Source: Puniceibacterium sp. (lineage in GTDB: Bacteria > Pseudomonadota > Alphaproteobacteria > Rhodobacterales > Rhodobacteraceae). Taken from it: a DNA stretch of 57,423 bases. The translations under genes and the position numbers were made by a program. Positions 46,223 to 56,832 of the stretch are shown here, piece after piece. Position 1 is the stretch's first letter. Each line of letters begins with the position of its first letter. The notes under the pieces were generated by a model that worked only from the letters and a program-made list of their open reading frames with translations, ran no database searches and had not been told where the DNA came from. The stretch covers positions 1-57,423 of the forward strand of contig JAGXGV010000078.1 in the NCBI GenBank assembly GCA_024636635.1. Direction: 5' to 3'.

Positions 46223-47141
46223 AACCCTTGGGGGGGCGATGCTTTGCCTTCTGGCAGGCCCGGCGGTGGCGCTGGAGCTGGAATTGCCGCCGGGCGCGCG
46301 TCTGACGGCCGAAACCGCGACAGAGGCGGGCAGCTACCGCCTGCCGACCGGCGGCTGGAGCGAGACGGGCCTGCCATCGGTGCGCATCGAAGGGCCGGTG
46401 ACGCGGCAGGCCTGGCGCCTTGACGGGCAAAGCGCGACCACGCAGCAGATCATGGCACGCCTGCGCGACCAGATCGCCGCCGCCGGTTATGACATCCTGC
46501 TGGACTGCGGCGCCTCTGCCTGCGGCGGGTTCGATTTCCGCTTCAACACCGAAATCCTGCCTGGTCCGGACATGTATGTCGACCTTACCGACTACCGGTT
46601 CCTGTCGGCCCGCGAGACCGGGGAGGACGCCATCAGCCTGCTTGTCAGCCGCTCGTCCGCCGCCGGGTTCGTGCAGATCATCCGCGCCGGGACAGAAAGC
46701 GCGCCGCCGGATGTCACACCCTGGGCCGCGCCCGGGACGCTCGCAACATCGCCCGAAACCCCCGGCGATCTGTCCGGACGGCTTGAAACGGCAGGCCATG
46801 TCGTGCTGCGCGACCTGCAATTTCCCAGCGGGGTCTTTGACCTCGCGCGCGATGCCATCGTGTCGCTCGACTCGCTCGCAGGCTATCTGCAAGCCAATCC
46901 CGGGGCGCGCATAACCTTTGTCGGCCATACCGACGCCACCGGATCGCTGGAGGTCAACATCGCCCTGTCGCGCCGCCGCGCTGCGGCCGCGGTCAGCTAT
47001 CTGCGCGACCGCCACGACATTGCCGCGGGCCGCATCAGCGCCGAGGGCGTCGGATTTCTGGCTCCGCTGGCCAGCAACCTTACCGAAGAGGGCCGCCTGC
47101 TGAACCGGCGGATCGAAGCGGTGCTGATCCCGACGGACTGA
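46194..47141 (+). CDS. OmpA-family peptidoglycan-associated protein
   Basis: A 315-residue exported protein. The signal peptide spans about 1-26 (MTNITPWRARTLGGAMLCLLAGPAVA), followed by a unique domain (30-200) with two Cys likely paired (LDCGASACGG), and a C-terminal OmpA domain (about 215-313). The peptidoglycan-binding motif is in ITFVGHTDATGSLEVNIALSRRRAAAAVSYL. ATG 46194 overlaps the previous gene by 29 nt but supplies the Arg-containing n-region; ATG 46239 would leave too short a signal. It anchors to the cell wall from the periplasm or outer membrane. Confidence 0.9.
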   Translation: MTNITPWRARTLGGAMLCLLAGPAVALELELPPGARLTAETATEAGSYRLPTGGWSETGLPSVRIEGPVTRQAWRLDGQSATTQQIMARLRDQIAAAGYDILLDCGASACGGFDFRFNTEILPGPDMYVDLTDYRFLSARETGEDAISLLVSRSSAAGFVQIIRAGTESAPPDVTPWAAPGTLATSPETPGDLSGRLETAGHVVLRDLQFPSGVFDLARDAIVSLDSLAGYLQANPGARITFVGHTDATGSLEVNIALSRRRAAAAVSYLRDRHDIAAGRISAEGVGFLAPLASNLTEEGRLLNRRIEAVLIPTD

Positions 47142-47289
47142 TCCCCACGCCGCATGACTGCGCAGGGCACGGCACCCGGGGTGACGGAACAACCCGCTTG
47201 CAGGTCGCGTTGCCTTTCGAACGGGGCGGGCGCCGCCCTTGCCGCGGGCAGAACCATGTGCGCCGAAATCGGACGGAAAGGAATCGCAC

Positions 47290-48336
47290 ATGTTCGCAGA
47301 TTGGTCGATCCCGCTTTTGCTGGCGGGTTTTGTGGGCGCGGCAGTCGTTGTCGTCTTTACCGGTCTGCGCATGACCGGTCTGGTCGACAAACTGGCAGAC
47401 CGCACCGGCCTGGGCGAGGCAGTAGCAGGCGCAGTGCTGCTGGGTGCGGCCACGTCACTGGGCGGCACGATCGTTTCCGTCACTTCCGGGCTCGACGGGC
47501 TTGCGTCGCTGGCCTATTCCAACAGCATCGGCGGGATCGCTGCGCAAACCGCGTTTCTGGCCTTGGCGGACACCTATTATCGCAAGGCCAATCTCGAGCA
47601 CGCCGCCGCCGAATTGGCAAACGTGTTTCAGGCCATCGTCCTGATCGTGCTGCTGACGCTGCCGCTGATCGCAAGCAACGTGACGGAATTCACGATCTTC
47701 GCAATCCACCCCGTGTCGCTGCTGATCCCGGCGATCTATGTCGCCGCACTGGTCGCAGCCCAGCGCATGCGGGAACATCCCATGTGGACACCCGTGGACA
47801 CTCAGGAAACCCGCGAGGACACCCCCGAGGAAGAGGACGCGGAAACCACCCGGCAAAGCACGGCCCGGATGTTTCTGGTGTTCGCTGCGCTGATGTTGCT
47901 GATGGGCCTGTCCGGCTGGGTCATCGCCAAGACCGCGGGCGAATTGACCGGGCGGCTGTCCCTGTCGCAATCGCTGGTCGGGGCGCTGGCGACCGCTGTG
48001 GTCACTTCGCTGCCAGAACTGGTGACAACCCTGGCCGCCGTGCGCCGCGGCGCGCTGCAAATGGCTGTCGGCGGGATCATCGGGGGCAACACCTTTGACA
48101 CCCTGTTCCTGACGGCGGCGGATATGTCCTATCGCGACGGTTCGCTGTATCATGCGGCGGGCAGCGGCGATTATTTCTGGACGATCACGGCGATCCTGAT
48201 GACGGCGGTGCTGCTGTGCGGGCTGATCCTGCGGCAAAAGCAGGGGCCGGGGCGCATCGGTTTCGAAAGCCTGTCCCTGCTGATCATCTATGCGGGCGCA
48301 GTCACGTTACAGGCCATGCAGCTTACCGGCGGGTGA
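47290..48336 (+). CDS. Calcium/cation antiporter (CaCA family, YrbG-like)
   Basis: A 348-residue membrane protein with about ten hydrophobic segments in two halves joined by an acidic cytoplasmic loop (DTQETREDTPEEEDAETTRQ, about 176-195). The inverted alpha-repeats of Na+/Ca2+ exchangers are visible as GAATSLGGTIVSVTSG in the first half and TAVVTSLPELVTTLAAVRRG with GGIIGGNTFDTL in the second. In the first repeat Glu of the usual xSxPE is replaced (SLGGT), so ion selectivity may differ from standard members. ATG 47290 has AAAGGA upstream. Confidence 0.9.
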   Translation: MFADWSIPLLLAGFVGAAVVVVFTGLRMTGLVDKLADRTGLGEAVAGAVLLGAATSLGGTIVSVTSGLDGLASLAYSNSIGGIAAQTAFLALADTYYRKANLEHAAAELANVFQAIVLIVLLTLPLIASNVTEFTIFAIHPVSLLIPAIYVAALVAAQRMREHPMWTPVDTQETREDTPEEEDAETTRQSTARMFLVFAALMLLMGLSGWVIAKTAGELTGRLSLSQSLVGALATAVVTSLPELVTTLAAVRRGALQMAVGGIIGGNTFDTLFLTAADMSYRDGSLYHAAGSGDYFWTITAILMTAVLLCGLILRQKQGPGRIGFESLSLLIIYAGAVTLQAMQLTGG

Positions 48337-48385
48337 CGCGGACACCGCCCGCCCCTGCCAAAAAAGGCACCCTCAAAAAGAATTG

Positions 48386-48406
48386 CCCCGGAGACGATCC
48401 GGGGCG
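48386..48406 (-). terminator. Terminator of the LysR gene, shared with the antiporter
   Basis: An 8-bp stem GCCCCGGA/TCCGGGGC with a GACGA loop. A run of A at 48376-48380 makes a T-run on the minus strand. It lies between the convergent antiporter and LysR genes. Confidence 0.75.
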
Positions 48407-48438
48407 CAACTGTGCCTGAACAGGCCGGGGTAACGGTG

Positions 48439-49344
48439 TTACCAGTCGGCGTGGCCCTTTTCGGCAAAAACCCCGACCAGAAAGTCGATGAAGGCGCGCA
48501 CCTTGGGCTGGGTGAACCGGCCCGGCGGGTAGACGGCGTAGATGCCCTGGGTTTCGGCGGGAAGATCGGGAATGGCATCCTCGACCAGCCCCTTTTCCAT
48601 CGCATCGGCGTAAAGGAACGACGGCAGGTAGGCGATGCCAAGGCCCGCGACGCAGGCGTTCAGCAGGGATTGCCCGTCGTTCACCGACAGCCAGCCTGCG
48701 GTGCGGATCTGACGCTTTTCCCCGCTTGGCGCGGTCACTTTCCAGACATTGCCGCTCGCCTGGTTTGAATAATGCAGCAGCTTGTGGTCGTTGAGATCGT
48801 CTATCTTCTGGGGGCGGCCGAATTTCTGGAAATACCCCGGCGAGGCGATCATGCGCTTCGTCGTCTCGGTCAGCTTGCGGGCGCGCAGGGTCGAATCCTC
48901 AAGCTCTCCGATCCGCACGGCCATGTCGAAGCCTTCGGAAATCAGTTCGACGTAGCGGTTGTTGAGCACCATGTTCACGGTGATGTCGGGAAATTCAGAC
49001 AGGAAATCGCCCAGAACCGGGCTGAGGTGGTTTACCCCGAAATCCGTCGCAACAGAAATCCGCAAAAGGCCGGACGGCGCCGACTGCATCGAGGTCACAA
49101 GCGCATCCGCCTCTCCGGCATCGTTCAGCACGCGGCGGGCGCGGTCGTAATAGGCCAGACCGATTTCCGTCGGACTGACGCGGCGGGTGGTACGGTTCAG
49201 CAGACGCGCGCCCAGACGGGCCTCAAGCGACGAGACATGCTTGGAAACGGCGGATTTCGATATGCCCATCTTCTTGGCGGCATCCGTGAAGCCGCCCTGG
49301 TCGACGACCGTGGCGAAGGCCTCCATTTCCGTCAGGCGATCCAT
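48439..49344 (-). CDS. LysR family transcriptional regulator
   Basis: A 301-residue LysR protein of the common CrgA/DmlR-like subgroup. Helix-turn-helix at about 15-60 (VDQGGFTDAAKKMGISKSAVSKHVSSLEARLGARLL), and effector domain with FDMAVRIGELEDSTLRARKL. Its target is not evident: the next gene upstream on the same strand is the enoate reductase, 285 nt away, and the downstream neighbour is convergent. Ribosome site AAGGAG precedes the ATG. Confidence 0.93.
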   Translation of the reverse strand: MDRLTEMEAFATVVDQGGFTDAAKKMGISKSAVSKHVSSLEARLGARLLNRTTRRVSPTEIGLAYYDRARRVLNDAGEADALVTSMQSAPSGLLRISVATDFGVNHLSPVLGDFLSEFPDITVNMVLNNRYVELISEGFDMAVRIGELEDSTLRARKLTETTKRMIASPGYFQKFGRPQKIDDLNDHKLLHYSNQASGNVWKVTAPSGEKRQIRTAGWLSVNDGQSLLNACVAGLGIAYLPSFLYADAMEKGLVEDAIPDLPAETQGIYAVYPPGRFTQPKVRAFIDFLVGVFAEKGHADW

Positions 49345-49628
49345 ACGCGTCTCCTTGAGTCACTCGTTTCTGACGCTGGGGTATGATTGTCAAATCAGGC
49401 ACAAAAGCGGCAGGGGAAGGACAATATGACGGTATTTGAAACCAGTGTTCGGCCCTGTGAAACAGTGGCCGCCGCCCCGGTGGTGCCAGCCCGTCGCCGC
49501 GGTACATCCTGGGGATTATCCGACTGCGATTGATACACTTTTCTGGTGTGCCGCCACATATCTCCCGCCCCGGGCAGGCGAATGTCCAGGCGTGCGCCAT
49601 CATACAAGCGTGCGCATGGGGCGACCTG

Positions 49629-52340
<2,712 letters not shown>

Positions 52341-52775
52341 TCAGTCATTCTCGCGCTGCCAGCTTTTCTGACAGGCGGAAAACAGGAATGTGGCCGACCA
52401 TGTGAGTAGCATAAAGCCAAGAAGCGACTCGAACATTAGGACGAGGCGAAAGCCGCCTGCCGCGTCGAGAGACGAATATCCCAGCGTCGTGAAGGCGATG
52501 GTCGTCAAATAGAGCATGTCCGTGAAGCTTGGCGGTGGCCCGGTTAGCGCGTCGGGACTCCAAGCGCCCGCAATCCAATGATTAAGCGCTGCCAACATCA
52601 TGATCTCCGCCGTGTGGAGCGTCAAGAGCGATGAGAAGGTTACGACTACAACGGACTTGCCCTGCCGCTTGTGATGCGGAGCAATTTTCAGGATAGCGCT
52701 CAGCGCGAAATGGTGTGCGATGCCGAAAACGAGTGCGAGGGCGAAGCCAAAAAGGAAGCCGGGAAAAGGATGCAT
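52341..52775 (-). CDS. Small two-helix ion channel family protein
   Basis: A 144-residue membrane protein with about four hydrophobic segments (6-30, 42-66, 86-104 pore region, 108-135). The pore loop LTTIAFTTLGYSSLD resembles the K+ channel filter TTxGYGD but has Ser-Ser in place of Gly-Asp, so conductance properties may be altered. ATG 52775 with AGGA upstream is chosen; the frame continues far upstream over the neighbour without support. It follows the 66-residue membrane protein by 11 nt, so both are one operon inside the accessory region. Confidence 0.8.
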   Translation of the reverse strand: MHPFPGFLFGFALALVFGIAHHFALSAILKIAPHHKRQGKSVVVVTFSSLLTLHTAEIMMLAALNHWIAGAWSPDALTGPPPSFTDMLYLTTIAFTTLGYSSLDAAGGFRLVLMFESLLGFMLLTWSATFLFSACQKSWQREND

Positions 52776-52786
52776 GGCGTATCCTC

Positions 52787-52987
52787 TCAGGCGGCGGCGA
52801 CAGCGCGAATGAGCATGTCCCGCACGTAGAAAGTCATGGCCGCCATGGCAGCGCACGTCACGATCGCCATGTAGGCCTTTTCGTCGCTCGCGAAGACCGG
52901 CTCGGGTGCGTAGGTGTTGAGATACATCAGGACGAACATTACGACCGTCGAAATCCCGATCGTCGCAGCGGAACGCAAATAGGGCAT
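52787..52987 (-). CDS. 66-residue membrane protein resembling the N-terminal anchor of DUF305 proteins
   Basis: Two hydrophobic helices (about 8-24 and 38-55) in a short protein beginning MPYLRSAATIGISTVVMFVLMYLNTYA. That block closely matches the N-terminal membrane part of DUF305 proteins, which occur in copper/metal-resistance islands. The DUF305 domain itself is absent: translation stops after RAVAAA. A strong AAGGAGG ribosome site lies 6 nt before ATG 52987, so it is probably expressed. It precedes the ion-channel gene by 11 nt. It is either a split-off membrane module or a truncated gene. Confidence 0.7.
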   Translation of the reverse strand: MPYLRSAATIGISTVVMFVLMYLNTYAPEPVFASDEKAYMAIVTCAAMAAMTFYVRDMLIRAVAAA

Positions 52988-53469
52988 GGTTGCCTCCTTG
53001 ATACATGCTCGCTCCCATGGAAAGTCGGTGGCGCGGAAGCGTCTGAAGGTTAACCGTATTCTTTTGAGTTCGTTCCCATACGTTCCGGGACAAGGCTTCG
53101 AAATACCGCTTGATAGAAAATCGAGTCTTTCTTCCTTGCGAAGCTGCTTTCCGTGCCAGTCACTGTTAATGTGAACGCTCGGTTTGGGCCGACCGTCTTG
53201 AGTGGAGCCTGGCTGCGCACGCGAACACCACCTTTCGCACCGCGGTATGAAAGGGCTCGGAGCGGCCTTGCGGCAGCGCAGTACAACACACAGTTCCGAC
53301 TTCGCCTGGATGTCGGCTCCCTCCTTTGCGGCATGTCTGGCTCGCACCCGCAGCAAAAGTCCGGTGTCCGCCCTTTGAGCATGGTCGGCGGTGCTTGCCA
53401 CGGGAGTTGACGCCCCGAAGGCCGTAACTTCTGCCGCCTTCAAGCAAAGGACGGGCGCAACGATAACCG
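52988..53469. other. 482-bp gene-poor stretch in the accessory scar
   Basis: No gene could be supported on either strand. Short open frames are not recognisable and lack ribosome sites. The promoter of the two-gene membrane operon must lie in its left part (53,000-53,100). The rest is probably decayed mobile-element or island sequence. Confidence 0.45.
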
Positions 53470-53583
53470 CTACGCTATCGTCGGCCTTCGCGGTTTGATT
53501 GTGTAATTCCATTCTGGATGGAACTGGTCGCCGGTGATGTCGAGACTTGCCATCTCGGCATTGGAGACCTTCACGCCCTTCTC
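53470..53583 (-). pseudogene. C-terminal fragment of an ISAzo13-family transposase
   Basis: The minus-strand frame gives EKGVKVSNAEMASLDITGDQ followed by FHPEWNYTIKPR and a TAG stop. This is the conserved C-terminal block of ISAzo13-family transposases (consensus around FHPEWNYTI.PR). Everything N-terminal of EKG is missing; the reading frame beyond 53583 encodes unrelated sequence that belongs, on the other strand, to an IS630 fragment. The element is dead. Confidence 0.75.
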
Positions 53584-53728
53584 AAAGCTCAAGGCCCACC
53601 TACGCAAGATCGGTGTCAGAACTTTCACCGATCTCTTCACAGCCCTCGGCGATGTCTGCCAGATGTTCACACCAGACGAGTGCTGGAACTACTTTCAGGA
53701 TGCTGGATTGGTTGTCCCTGAAAATTAA
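53579..53728 (+). pseudogene. C-terminal fragment of an IS630-family transposase
   Basis: The plus-strand frame from 53579 reads FSKLKAHLRKIGVRTFTDLF, then the CWNYFQDAGLV end and a TAA stop, the typical C terminus of IS630-family DDE transposases (FSKLKAxLRR...ECWNYF..AGY). The N-terminal catalytic part is absent. It abuts the ISAzo13 remnant at 53,577-53,583 in opposite orientation. The open frame extends upstream to 53534 only through the other element's DNA. Confidence 0.8.
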
Positions 53729-54094
53729 TGGCCTATCTGCGTTCCTGTCAGGGCATCCTTGCAACGGCCGCGTTTGTTCGTCGTCGTCACCCGTCCCTCT
53801 GACGCGCCAAGAGAAACGGAGACGCCGTTCAGGAAACCAAGTCGTTAACATTGTGAGCCAAAGGGTGTCACAGCCTCGGCCTCTGTCGGGGTATGGGAAG
53901 AACAGTCCGGTGCGTCGTGACGGCAGGATCCGACGCCGGTTTCAGTGAGACACTTTGTGTCTGGGACGTTTGCCACAACAGCATGGACATCACGTTGACT
54001 CATTTCCGCATGGGTCGCGCCAATTTCCCATCGACCTGCGTGACGCTTGGGTCTGCCAGACATGTGCGACCCACACAGACACGGGTGCAGCCAT
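53729..54094. other. 366-bp gene-poor stretch at the right edge of the accessory scar
   Basis: No supportable gene. Short frames on both strands show no family similarity or ribosome sites. It separates the IS630 fragment from the deoR stop codon and probably contains the remaining insertion-sequence border and the deoR terminator. I could not find a clear terminal inverted repeat. Confidence 0.45.
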
Positions 54095-54880
54095 TCAGGA
54101 CAGGATGATCTTGACGCCCTGTTCATCAAGCATGTCGGCCAGCTGGCCTTCCGGGCGGGAGTCGGTGACCAGGGTTCTGATCTCTCCGATCATGGCGACG
54201 CGATGGAAATGTACCCGGCCGAACTTGCTGGCATCGATCAGGAAATGACACGCTCCGCTCTGAGCCATCATCATGCGCTTGATATCGGCAAAGCCGTCGA
54301 CTGCCTCGCTCACGCCGGTCTCGCCAAGCGCCGATGCACCCAGGAAACAGGCATCGACATTGTAGCGATGCAGGAAGGCGCAGGTTTCCGTGCCGGTCAG
54401 GGCCGCTTCGGCCTGCAGGTAGCTGCCTGGAGCGACGATCACCCGGACCGCCGGAGAGGTTCCGAGAATCATCGCAACCTGCAGGCTGTTGGTGATCGCG
54501 GTCACCTGCGTGCCTGCCAGCGCGATGGCACGCGCGAATTCCATCGTCGACGATCCCGCATCGATCATGAGGCTCTGGCCATCAGTGACCAGAGCCGCCG
54601 CGCGGCGGGCCAGTTGACCGCGCTCCTCGAGCCGTTCGTGCCGACGCTCGTCCAGCACGCGATGCGTCCCCGGCGCACGCGGCGACGCGCCGCCATGGGA
54701 TTTCTGCAGCAGCCCCTCGCTGCTCAGATGCTCGATATCGCGCCGGACCGTTTCGGTCGTGACGCCGAACCGCGCGGCGAGGTCGGAAACCCGCACATGC
54801 GGCGCAAGCCGCAGTTCCATCAGGATCTGCGCGTGCCGCTCCCGTTTTCTCAGGTGCCTGCGCTCCAGTGCGTTTGTCAT
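54095..54880 (-). CDS. DeoR family transcriptional regulator
   Basis: A 261-residue repressor. An N-terminal winged helix (about 18-65; VRVSDLAARFGVTTETVRRDIEHLSSEGLLQKSHGGA) is followed by a DeoRC sugar-phosphate-binding domain (IDAGSSTMEFARAIA and CFLGASALGETGVSE). DeoR proteins usually sense phosphorylated metabolites. The divergent phnD operon is the likely target, and an inverted repeat lies near its start. ATG 54880 has GGAG at good spacing; ATG 54892 four codons upstream is an alternative. Confidence 0.92.
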   Translation of the reverse strand: MTNALERRHLRKRERHAQILMELRLAPHVRVSDLAARFGVTTETVRRDIEHLSSEGLLQKSHGGASPRAPGTHRVLDERRHERLEERGQLARRAAALVTDGQSLMIDAGSSTMEFARAIALAGTQVTAITNSLQVAMILGTSPAVRVIVAPGSYLQAEAALTGTETCAFLHRYNVDACFLGASALGETGVSEAVDGFADIKRMMMAQSGACHFLIDASKFGRVHFHRVAMIGEIRTLVTDSRPEGQLADMLDEQGVKIILS

Positions 54881-54974
54881 CGGGGTCTCCATAAAGCCAA
54901 TTTCTGTGTAACAGCAGATTTACTTACGGGAAATGTTGCAAATCGCAGATAATGATGATGGTATCCCCGACAAT

Positions 54975-54999
54975 TGTTCCGCAGAAAGAGGGCGGAACA
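54975..54999. promoter_or_regulatory. Inverted repeat before phnD, candidate DeoR operator
   Basis: TGTTCCGC (54975-54982) and GCGGAACA (54992-54999) are perfect 8-bp inverted arms with a 9-nt spacer. They end 6 nt before the phnD ribosome site GGAGGA. A bound repressor or an RNA hairpin here could both limit phnD expression. Confidence 0.5.
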
Positions 55000-55017
55000 C
55001 ATTTGGGAGGAGAAAAC

Positions 55018-56001
55018 ATGCCAAAGGATACACTATTCGGCGCGGGTCTTGTGACGGCCCTTGTCCTGACAGCCGGGAGCGCTTTTGCACAGGACGATTG
55101 TCCAGAGCGCGGTGCGCTTGACGCGATGTATTGCGATGCGAACGGTGACCTCGTCGCCGACGCACCGACCGATCCCAGCGAACTGCAGGATCCGCCCACG
55201 CTGGTCTTTGCCTATACCCCGGTCGAGGACCCGGCGATCTACGCAGACATCTGGACCCCGTTCATCGAGCACCTTGAAGAGGTCACCGGCAAGGACGTTC
55301 AGTTCTTTGCCGTGCAGTCGAACTCGGCCGAAGTCGAGGCGATGCGCTCGGGCCGCCTGCACATCGCGGGTTTCTCGACCGGGCCGACACCTTTTGCCGT
55401 GAACCTTGCCGGTGTGGAACCCTTTGCCATCATGGGCAGCGAAGATGGTCAGTTCGGCTACAGGTTGCAGGTCTACACGCAGGCGGACAGCGACATCCAG
55501 GAAATGGCGGACCTTGCGGGCAAGCGCGTCGCGCATACCTCGCCAACCTCGAATTCGGGCAACCAGGCGCCCCGCGCGCTGTTCCCCGATCTGGGCGTCG
55601 TGCCGGACGAAGACTATGAAGTGACCTATTCCGGCAGCCACGACCAGTCGATGCTGGGTGTGGTCGCGGGTGACTACGACGCAGCCCCGGTCGCGTCCGA
55701 AGTGGTGGACCGCATGGCCGAGCGCGGGCTCTACGATCCGGAAGAGGTCCGCATCGTCTGGGAAAGCGACCCGTTCCCGACGACTTCCTATGGCGTCGCG
55801 CATGACCTCGCACCCGAGCTCAAGGAAAAGATCAAGGAAGCCTTCTTCAGCTTCGATTTCACTGGCACGGCGCTGGGTGAGGAATTCACCGGTGTGAGCA
55901 AGTTCGTCCCGATCACCTACAAGGATCAGTGGGCCGTCATCCGCCAGATCCAGAAGGCCAATGGCGTTGAGTACACGCCCCAGGGTCTTGCTGCCGAGTG
56001 A
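55018..56001 (+). CDS. phnD: Phosphonate/phosphite-type ABC transporter substrate-binding protein
   Basis: A 327-residue periplasmic protein of the PhnD family. Signal peptide about 1-24 (LFGAGLVTALVLTAGSAFAQ), then a two-lobe phosphate/phosphonate-binding fold. The ligand site is the Ser/Thr-rich HTSPTSNSGNQAPR, with FAYTPVEDPAIYADIWTPFIEHLEEVTG near the N terminus. A 30-residue acidic, Cys-containing insert after the signal (DDCPERGALDAMYCDANGD) is unusual and could form a disulfide. ATG 55018 has a GGAGGA ribosome site. First gene of a D-C-E operon; the ligand could be a phosphonate, phosphite or phosphate ester. Confidence 0.93.
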   Translation: MPKDTLFGAGLVTALVLTAGSAFAQDDCPERGALDAMYCDANGDLVADAPTDPSELQDPPTLVFAYTPVEDPAIYADIWTPFIEHLEEVTGKDVQFFAVQSNSAEVEAMRSGRLHIAGFSTGPTPFAVNLAGVEPFAIMGSEDGQFGYRLQVYTQADSDIQEMADLAGKRVAHTSPTSNSGNQAPRALFPDLGVVPDEDYEVTYSGSHDQSMLGVVAGDYDAAPVASEVVDRMAERGLYDPEEVRIVWESDPFPTTSYGVAHDLAPELKEKIKEAFFSFDFTGTALGEEFTGVSKFVPITYKDQWAVIRQIQKANGVEYTPQGLAAE

Positions 56002-56012
56002 TTTCACCCCGT

Positions 56013-56039
56013 CGGGGCCGGACAAGATGACCGGCCCCG
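56013..56039 (+). promoter_or_regulatory. Intra-operon hairpin between phnD and phnC
   Basis: A 9-bp perfect stem CGGGGCCGG/CCGGCCCCG with a 9-nt loop, 11 nt after phnD and 16 nt before the phnC start. No T-run follows. Such hairpins after binding-protein genes often protect the upstream mRNA and give more binding protein than permease. Confidence 0.55.
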
Positions 56040-56055
56040 CAAGGAAGGCGTTCCC

Positions 56056-56832
56056 ATGCTGAAGATTACTGACCTCGTCAAACGCTACGGCGGCGGCGAT
56101 CCGGTCCTCGAGAACCTCGACCTCACGATCGAGGATGAAAGCGTCGTCTCGATCATTGGCTCGTCTGGCGCCGGGAAAAGCACGCTGCTGCGCTGCATCA
56201 ACCGGCTGGTGGAACCGACATCGGGATCCGTCGTGCTGAACGGCACCGAGCTTACCGCCCTGCGCGGCAAGTCCCTGCGCGCGGCCCGGCGCAAGATCGG
56301 CATGGTGTTCCAGGGCTTTAATCTGGTCGACCGCCTCACGGTGATGGAGAACGTCCAGTCCGGGCGGCTGGGCTACATCTCGACCTGGGCCGCAGTCACG
56401 CGGCGCTATCCCAAAGAGGACATCCGCCGCGCCTTCGAACTAATGGAGCGCGTCGGGATCGCGCAATACGCCGATACCCGCGCCGACCAGCTGTCTGGCG
56501 GCGAACGCCAGCGCGTGGGCGTCGTGCGCGCCCTGATGCAGCAACCCGAGATCCTGCTGGCCGACGAACCGACGGCCTCTCTCGACCCCAAGACCTCCGA
56601 GCAGATCATGGGCCTTCTGCGCGACCTTGCAGGCGAGCTGAAACTGCCGGTGCTGATTAACATTCACAATGTGACCGAGGCCAAGGAGTATACTGACCGA
56701 ATCGTCGGCATGCGCTATGGCCGCATCATTTTCGACGACAAGCCCGCGCAGCTCGACGAAGCCGCGATGGAGACGATCTATGCCGGCAGCCCGCATGCCG
56801 ACCGTGGCGGCGACATGGCGAAGGCATCATGA
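56056..56832 (+). CDS. phnC: Phosphonate ABC transporter ATP-binding protein
   Basis: A 258-residue ABC ATPase that powers the PhnE permease. Walker A GSSGAGKST (35-43), Q-loop MVFQGFNLVDRLTVMENV, signature LSGGERQRVGVVRAL, Walker B ILLADEPTASLD and the switch His in NIHNVTEAKEY. The RVGV and LGYISTWAAVTRRYP segments are typical of PhnC. ATG 56056 follows phnD by 54 nt and the stop overlaps phnE by ATGA. Confidence 0.95.
   Translation: MLKITDLVKRYGGGDPVLENLDLTIEDESVVSIIGSSGAGKSTLLRCINRLVEPTSGSVVLNGTELTALRGKSLRAARRKIGMVFQGFNLVDRLTVMENVQSGRLGYISTWAAVTRRYPKEDIRRAFELMERVGIAQYADTRADQLSGGERQRVGVVRALMQQPEILLADEPTASLDPKTSEQIMGLLRDLAGELKLPVLINIHNVTEAKEYTDRIVGMRYGRIIFDDKPAQLDEAAMETIYAGSPHADRGGDMAKAS

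Noticed and set aside
46149..47483. A 444-codon minus-strand frame opposite the OmpA-like and antiporter genes
   Set aside because: The plus strand has a signal peptide and a clear OmpA domain in the same DNA; the minus frame has only low-complexity composition.
53845..54129. A 94-codon minus-strand frame downstream of deoR
   Set aside because: No ribosome site, Cys/His-rich random composition, overlaps the deoR end.
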